From the NCBI GenBank assembly GCA_031291295.1, contig JARLJI010000063.1, positions 1-39,357 of the forward strand: DNA of 39,357 nt, written 5' to 3'. Within the stretch, counting starts at the first letter, position 1. Each line of letters begins with the position of its first letter. A program made the position numbers and the translations under genes. Positions 34,236 through 39,357 of this stretch are shown one piece after another. A model generated the notes under the pieces. The model saw only the letters and a program-made list of their open reading frames with translations, did not search any database and was not told where the DNA came from. The stretch comes from Rhodoferax sp. (GTDB lineage: Bacteria > Pseudomonadota > Gammaproteobacteria > Burkholderiales > Burkholderiaceae_C).

Positions 34236-34292
34236 GCTATGAAGTTCATAGCTATCAAGACCCTAGGGGCAAGGGCTTGAGCCGGAAAATGC
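34236..34292 (+). repeat. Dispersed 55-58 nt element, copy 6 (hisF-hisI gap)
   Basis: The head GCTATGAAGTTCATAGC has perfect 8-bp arms; the tail has CCTAGGGGCAAGGGCTTGAG and GGAAAATGC. It fills the gap between hisF and hisI, which are otherwise expected to be close-packed, and ends next to the hisF stop. Confidence 0.8.
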
Positions 34293-34293
34293 T

Positions 34294-35073
<780 letters not shown>

Positions 35074-35076
35074 GTT

Positions 35077-35817
35077 TTATCCGTTGAACGCGTCAGCCAA
35101 GGTCTGGGCGCTGGCGAAATCCAGGTCGCCGCTGTAGATGGCGCGCCCGCAGATCACGCCCTCGATGCCCTGGTCTTCCACTTCGCAGAGCTGCTCGATA
35201 TCGGCGATGCTGGACAGGCCGCCCGAGGCGATCACGGGCACCGTCAGGGCCTGCGCCAGCTTGACCGTTGCGTCGATGTTGATGCCGGTGAGCATGCCGT
35301 CGCGGCCGATGTCGGTGTAGATGAACGACTCGACGCCGTAGTCTTCAAACTTCTTGGCCAGGTCGACCACTTCGTGGCCGGTGAGCTTGCTCCAGCCGTC
35401 GGTGGCGACCTTGCCGTCCCTGGCGTCGAGCCCGACGATGATGTGGCCGCCGAACGCGGTGCAGGCATCCTGCAGGAAACCGGGGTTCTTCACGGCGGCC
35501 GTGCCGATGATCACGTAGCGCAGGCCGGCGTCGAGGTAGCGCTCGATGGTGTCGAGGTCGCGAATGCCGCCGCCGAGCTGCACGTCGATTTCGCCGCCCA
35601 CCTCGCGCAGGATCTTGCGGATGGCAAGCTCGTTCTTGGGTTTGCCTGCGAACGCGCCGTTCAGGTCCACCAGGTGCAGGCGCCGCGCGCCCTTGTCGAC
35701 CCAGCTGCGGGCCATTTGGGCGGGATCTTCGCCAAAGGTGGTGGACTGGTCCATGTCGCCTTGTTTGAGGCGCACACAGTGGCCGTCTTTGAGGTCAATT
35801 GCGGGGATCAATAACAT
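35077..35817 (-). CDS. hisA: Phosphoribosylformimino-AICAR-phosphate isomerase
   Basis: A 246-residue (beta/alpha)8 isomerase. [12 protein letters not shown] holds the first catalytic Asp and [11 protein letters not shown] the second. It lies between hisH and hisF. The gap to hisH (159 bases) contains copy 2 of the 67-bp repeat. Confidence 0.97.
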   Translation of the reverse strand: MLLIPAIDLKDGHCVRLKQGDMDQSTTFGEDPAQMARSWVDKGARRLHLVDLNGAFAGKPKNELAIRKILREVGGEIDVQLGGGIRDLDTIERYLDAGLRYVIIGTAAVKNPGFLQDACTAFGGHIIVGLDARDGKVATDGWSKLTGHEVVDLAKKFEDYGVESFIYTDIGRDGMLTGINIDATVKLAQALTVPVIASGGLSSIADIEQLCEVEDQGIEGVICGRAIYSGDLDFASAQTLADAFNG

Positions 35818-35900
35818 GACTGGGATGACTGGGAAGAAGCGTGATTGAGAACAACAGATTCAGACCGACGCCGGACTTGGGCGCCAACGAACGCAGCGAA

Positions 35901-35967
35901 GGGCCGCCCCGAGCAAGTTCAGCCCCCTCGGGGGGCAGCGCAGTACGCGCAGCGACAAGCGTGGGGG
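35901..35967 (+). repeat. 67-bp repeat, copy 2
   Basis: The same length and frame of conserved blocks as the copy at 23636-23702: GGGCCGCCCC, CAGCCCCCTCGGGGGGCAG, GCAGTA and GACAAGCGTGGGGG. Differences cluster in the short segments between these blocks. It sits in the gap between hisH and hisA and splits this part of the operon. Confidence 0.85.
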
Positions 35968-35976
35968 CAACATGCG

Positions 35977-36648
35977 TCAGGGATTCCAGTGCAGGAAGTT
36001 GCGGTAAAGGGTCAGGCCGTGCTCGGCGCTCTTTTCGGGGTGGAACTGGGTGGCGAAAATATTATCGCGTGCAATCGCCGCCGTAAAGGTTCCGCCGTAG
36101 TCGGCAACGCCCGCGCTGTGGCGCGCATCCGACGGTCGGGCGTAGTAACTGTGCACGAAATAGAAGTAGCTGTTGTCGGGCACGGTACCCCAAATCGGGT
36201 GCCGGCCGGTGCCCGGGTCCAGCTGGCGCACCTGGTTCCAGCCCATTTGTGGCACTTTGTAACGGCTGCCATCGGGCTGCAGGCGCCCCGCCAGCTCGAA
36301 CTTGACGACGTCGCCGTGGATCAGCGCCAGGCCCGGCGTGTTGCCTTCGTCGCTGCGGTCCAGCAGCATCTGCATGCCCACGCACACGCCAAACAGCGGC
36401 TTGCCGGCGGCGGCTTCCAGCACCGACGCCTGCAGGCCCGATTCGCGCAGCTCGCGCATGCAGTCGGGCATGGCGCCCTGCCCCGGCAGCACCACGCGCT
36501 CGGCCGCGCGCACTTCCTCGGGGCGTGACGTGATGATGACTTTGTAACCGCTGCCCTGCGCCGCGGCCTGCACGGCCTGCGACACCGAGCGCAGGTTGCC
36601 CATGCCGTAGTCAACGACGGCGACGGTCTTGTTTGCTACTGAATTCAT
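35977..36648 (-). CDS. hisH: Imidazole glycerol phosphate synthase, glutaminase subunit
   Basis: A 223-residue class I amidotransferase that feeds ammonia to HisF. The nucleophile elbow GVCVGMQML, and His and Glu in TQFHPEKS, complete the triad. The start ATG and the next codons (MNSVAN) are encoded by a dispersed palindromic element; the family part begins at [12 protein letters not shown]. It follows hisB by 54 bases. Confidence 0.96.
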   Translation of the reverse strand: MNSVANKTVAVVDYGMGNLRSVSQAVQAAAQGSGYKVIITSRPEEVRAAERVVLPGQGAMPDCMRELRESGLQASVLEAAAGKPLFGVCVGMQMLLDRSDEGNTPGLALIHGDVVKFELAGRLQPDGSRYKVPQMGWNQVRQLDPGTGRHPIWGTVPDNSYFYFVHSYYARPSDARHSAGVADYGGTFTAAIARDNIFATQFHPEKSAEHGLTLYRNFLHWNP

Positions 36649-36691
36649 AGCTAATTACGCCCTAGGGGTGACGGCTGAAGGCCCTTTTGTC
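36635..36691 (+). repeat. Dispersed 55-58 nt element, copy 7 (hisB-hisH gap)
   Basis: The head GCTACTGAATTCATAGC contains, on the minus strand, the hisH start codon. The tail has CCTAGGGGTGACGGCTGAAG and CCCTTTTGTC. It occupies almost the whole gap between hisB and hisH. Confidence 0.85.
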
Positions 36692-36702
36692 ATGAAACCC
36701 AC

Positions 36703-37311
36703 TCAGAGCGACCCCTTGGTGGAGGCAATGGTGCCGACCGCGCGCGGATCGATCTCGAGCGCAAAGCGCAACGCCCGCGCAAACGCCTTGAACACCGTCT
36801 CGGCTTGGTGGTGCGCGTTCTCGCCCTTCAGGTTGTCGATGTGCAGCGTCACGAACGCATGGTTCACGAAGCCCTGGAAAAATTCATGCGCGAGCTGGCT
36901 GTCGAAGGTGCCGATCATGCCGCTCTTGAACGGCACGTTCATGACCAGGCCGGGGCGACCCGAAAAGTCGATCACCACGCGCGACAGCGCCTCGTCGAGC
37001 GGCACGTAGGCGTGGCCGTAGCGGCGGATGCCTTTTTTGTCGCCCACGGCCTTGTACACGGCCTGGCCAAAGGTGATGCCCACGTCTTCCACCGTGTGGT
37101 GGCCGTCGATGTGCAGGTCGCCCGCGGCCTGGATGTCGAGGTCGATCAGGCCGTGACGTGCGATCTGGTCCAGCATGTGATCGAAAAAGCCGATGCCGGT
37201 GCTGAGTTTGGAGGCACCCGTGCCGTCCAGGTTGAGCTTGACGGTGATCTGGGTCTCGGCCGTTTTGCGGGAGACTTCGGCGGTGCGTGCGGCAGGAGGC
37301 GAGGTGGTCAT
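36703..37311 (-). CDS. hisB: Imidazoleglycerol-phosphate dehydratase
   Basis: A 202-residue manganese enzyme for the sixth step. The two metal-binding repeats are seen in [16 protein letters not shown] with [10 protein letters not shown], and in HAFVTLH with [10 protein letters not shown]. It lacks the phosphatase domain fused to HisB in enteric bacteria, so histidinol-phosphate phosphatase must be encoded elsewhere. The start overlaps hisC by four bases. Confidence 0.97.
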   Translation of the reverse strand: MTTSPPAARTAEVSRKTAETQITVKLNLDGTGASKLSTGIGFFDHMLDQIARHGLIDLDIQAAGDLHIDGHHTVEDVGITFGQAVYKAVGDKKGIRRYGHAYVPLDEALSRVVIDFSGRPGLVMNVPFKSGMIGTFDSQLAHEFFQGFVNHAFVTLHIDNLKGENAHHQAETVFKAFARALRFALEIDPRAVGTIASTKGSL

Positions 37312-38405
37312 AGTGATTCTTTGAGCGCTGCCAGCATTTTGACGTTTTCCTGCGCTGTTCCCACGGTCAGGCGCAAACAATTCGCCAGCAATGGGTGCAT
37401 TTTAGAAACGTTCTTGACCAGCACGCCTTTAGCCTTCATGCCATCAAACGTTTGGGCGGCCCGATCGCCCTCGCCCAGCACGCGCACGAGGATCATGTTG
37501 GCGTCGCTGCGCCAGGCCGTGACGCCGGACAAACCCTGGAGTGCTTCGAAAAGCATAGCGCGCTGCGCACGCAGGTCAAGGGCTTGCGCCGCAAACACCT
37601 CTGAATGTTCGAGCGCGAACAGGGCGCACTCGTAGTTCAGCACGCTGACGTTGTAGGGCGGACGCACCTTGTCGATCTCGGCAATCAGCGCCTTCGGGCC
37701 CATCATGTAGCCCAGCCGCACGCCAGCCAGGCCGAACTTGGACAGCGTGCGCATCAGCAGCACGTGGCCGTGACGGGTAATGCGGTCGATGTAGCTCTTG
37801 CTGGAGAACGGCTGGTAGGCCTCGTCCAGCACGACCAGGCCGCCCTGGCGGCCCTGCGCCACGATGATGGCCTCGATCACCGCGTCGTCCCACAGGTTGG
37901 CCGTGGGGTTGTTCGGGTAGGCCAGGTAGACGATGGACGGCTGGTGCGCCTGGATCGCGGCCAGCATCGCGGCCTCGTCGAGCTCGAAGTCGGCTGCGAG
38001 AGGCACGCCATGGAAGGCCAGGCCCTGCAACTGGGCACTCAGGGCGTACATCACGAAGCCCGGCACCGGCGCCAGGATGCTGGCCCCCGGAATATCGCAG
38101 GCCAGCGCCAGCAGCGAGATCAGCTCGTCCGAGCCGTTGCCCAGCATGATGTCGAAGCCGTCGGGCATCTTTGCGTAGGCAGCCAGCGCGGCGCGCAGGT
38201 CGTTCACGCGGCCATCCGGGTAGCGGTTCAACGCCAGCGCGCCGAGCCGCCGGCCCAGCTCGGCCTGCAGTTCGGGCGGCAGGCGGTGCGGGTTCTCCAT
38301 CGCGTCGAGCTTGACCATGCCTCTGGCGTCCTGCACGGCGTAGGCGTGCATGGACTGGATGTCCTGGCGGATACGATTTTTGAGCTGGGAATCAAGCGCT
38401 GTCAT
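37308..38405 (-). CDS. hisC: Histidinol-phosphate aminotransferase
   Basis: A 365-residue PLP enzyme of aminotransferase class I/II. The PLP Lys is in [14 protein letters not shown], with [10 protein letters not shown] and LDEAYQPF earlier. It is the first his gene in this cluster; hisG and hisD, which usually precede it in Burkholderiales, are not here, and the plus-strand isocitrate dehydrogenase gene begins 210 bases away. Confidence 0.96.
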   Translation of the reverse strand: MTALDSQLKNRIRQDIQSMHAYAVQDARGMVKLDAMENPHRLPPELQAELGRRLGALALNRYPDGRVNDLRAALAAYAKMPDGFDIMLGNGSDELISLLALACDIPGASILAPVPGFVMYALSAQLQGLAFHGVPLAADFELDEAAMLAAIQAHQPSIVYLAYPNNPTANLWDDAVIEAIIVAQGRQGGLVVLDEAYQPFSSKSYIDRITRHGHVLLMRTLSKFGLAGVRLGYMMGPKALIAEIDKVRPPYNVSVLNYECALFALEHSEVFAAQALDLRAQRAMLFEALQGLSGVTAWRSDANMILVRVLGEGDRAAQTFDGMKAKGVLVKNVSKMHPLLANCLRLTVGTAQENVKMLAALKESL

Positions 38406-38473
38406 ATAAGTGGTTGCAGCCGTTCAGGGCCGGCGTCGAAAGGGGGTGATGACCTGCACGGTGTCGCTTGGGG

Positions 38474-38479
38474 ACTATA
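38474..38479 (-). promoter_or_regulatory. Possible -10 box of the his operon
   Basis: TATAGT on the minus strand (5 of 6) lies 69 bases before the hisC start; no convincing -35 box at 16-18 bases. A TTGACA on the same strand further upstream is too far. If hisC is the first gene of the transcript, a promoter is needed in this 210-base gap. Confidence 0.3.
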
Positions 38480-38615
38480 ACAAGAGCGTCGTGCAGCACG
38501 AATTTGGTGTCTGTGTCAATTCAGCGCCACCGTCCTTGCCCGAGCCCTGGCTGCCGCGGGCCGAAAACCGTGGTATTTTCCACGGGCACTCCAGACAACC
38601 GATTGAAAGGCTCCC

Positions 38616-39357
38616 ATGGCATCAGGCAAATCGAAAATTATTTACACGCTCACCGACGAGGCGCCATTTCTGGCGACGTGCGCTTTTCTGCCCATTGTTC
38701 GAACCTTCGCGGCGCCGGCCGGCATCGAGGTCGCTGAGAGCGACATCTCGGTGGCGGCGCGGATCCTGGCCGAGTTCCCCGAATTCCTGAGCGATGCGCA
38801 GAAGGTGCCCGACACGCTGGCCGAGCTCGGCCGCCTCACGCTGGCGCCGGACACCAACATCATCAAGCTGCCCAACATCAGCGCCTCGGTGCACCAGCTC
38901 GTCAGCGCGATCAAGGAATTGCAGTCGCGCGGCTATCCGGTGCCCGACTACCCCGAGGACCCGAAGACAGAGGCGGAAAAGGCGATTCGCACCCGCTACT
39001 CGAAGTGCCTGGGCAGCGCCGTGAACCCGGTCCTGCGCGAGGGCAACTCCGACCGGCGCGCGCCCAACGCCGTGAAGAACTACGTGCGCAAGCACCCGCA
39101 CAGCATGGGCGAGTGGAGCATGGCCTCGCGCACCCACGTGGCGCACATGAAGCACGGCGACTTCTACCATGGCGAAAAATCCATGACCCTCGACAAGGCG
39201 CGCGACGTCAGGATGGAACTGGTCACCCCAAGCGGCAAGACCATCGTGCTCAAGCCCAAGGTGTCGCTGCTGGACGGTGAAATCATCGACAGCATGTTCA
39301 TGAGCAAGAAGGCCCTGCTCGAGTTCTACGAAGAACAGATGGAAGACGCCCGCAAGA
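38616..39357 (+). CDS. icd: Monomeric NADP-dependent isocitrate dehydrogenase (partial)
   Basis: The first 247 residues of a protein that runs off the right edge. The start [20 protein letters not shown], the segment [15 protein letters not shown] and the substrate-site sequence [11 protein letters not shown] are those of the monomeric (about 740-residue) isocitrate dehydrogenase, which is unrelated in length to the dimeric Icd. It makes 2-oxoglutarate and NADPH in the TCA cycle. The ribosome site GAAAGG lies seven bases before the ATG. The rest of the enzyme is outside the window. Confidence 0.94.
   Translation, partial: MASGKSKIIYTLTDEAPFLATCAFLPIVRTFAAPAGIEVAESDISVAARILAEFPEFLSDAQKVPDTLAELGRLTLAPDTNIIKLPNISASVHQLVSAIKELQSRGYPVPDYPEDPKTEAEKAIRTRYSKCLGSAVNPVLREGNSDRRAPNAVKNYVRKHPHSMGEWSMASRTHVAHMKHGDFYHGEKSMTLDKARDVRMELVTPSGKTIVLKPKVSLLDGEIIDSMFMSKKALLEFYEEQMEDARK

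Overview
The window looks like chromosomal DNA from a beta-proteobacterium of the order Burkholderiales, most likely family Comamonadaceae (Polaromonas/Rhodoferax/Acidovorax-like). The grounds are the gene order hisCBHAFIE-(DUF4870-like)-hinT-tatABC-htrA, the petABC-sspA-sspB block, the pilBCD-coaE-zapD-yacG operon, the secA-argJ neighbourhood, the generally high G+C, and small palindromic repeats of the GCTA(T/C)-N7-ATAGC type that I associate with this family. This placement is inference; no rRNA or marker phylogeny is available in the window.

Region 1 (1-5.6 kb) is accessory. It holds the end of a transposase, an A+T-richer GNAT acetyltransferase, an asparagine-synthetase-like amide ligase without its glutaminase nucleophile, a convergent ThiF/E1-like adenylyltransferase, a PEP-CTERM protein resembling the flocculation protein PepA, and a lipoprotein. 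The PEP-CTERM gene has a near-perfect sigma-54 promoter and, upstream, an inverted repeat at enhancer-like distance. Region 2 (5.7-11.2 kb) is an envelope module on the minus strand: ABC ATPase, FtsX-type permease, LolA-like periplasmic protein, outer-membrane barrel and methyltransferase, with a divergent low-molecular-weight tyrosine phosphatase. It looks like a transport path from inner to outer membrane.

Region 3 (11.3-16.8 kb, plus strand) is the type IV pilus assembly operon (pilB, pilC, pilD) running into coaE, zapD and yacG. Region 4 (16.8-24.3 kb, mostly minus) has mutT, a DUF815 ATPase, argJ, secA, a divergent DUF721/DciA-like gene, tRNA-Thr(UGU), sspB and sspA. Region 5 (24.4-31.8 kb) has the cytochrome bc1 operon (petA, petB, petC), mscL, pdxA, a Nif3-family gene, a DegS/DegQ-like protease and tatC. 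Region 6 (31.8-38.4 kb, minus) has tatB, tatA, hinT, a DUF4870-like membrane protein and histidine genes hisE, I, F, A, H, B, C. hisG and hisD are not beside hisC. The window ends inside a monomeric NADP-isocitrate dehydrogenase gene on the plus strand.

The most unusual structure not explained by genes is a family of seven copies of a 55-58 nt element (17-nt imperfect or perfect palindrome plus a 38-41 nt tail). Some copies lie between genes as probable terminators. One supplies the start codon of hisH, one supplies the last codons and stop of mutT, and one lies in frame inside the Nif3-family gene. A second 67-bp repeat occurs twice, in sspB-sspA and in hisA-hisH.
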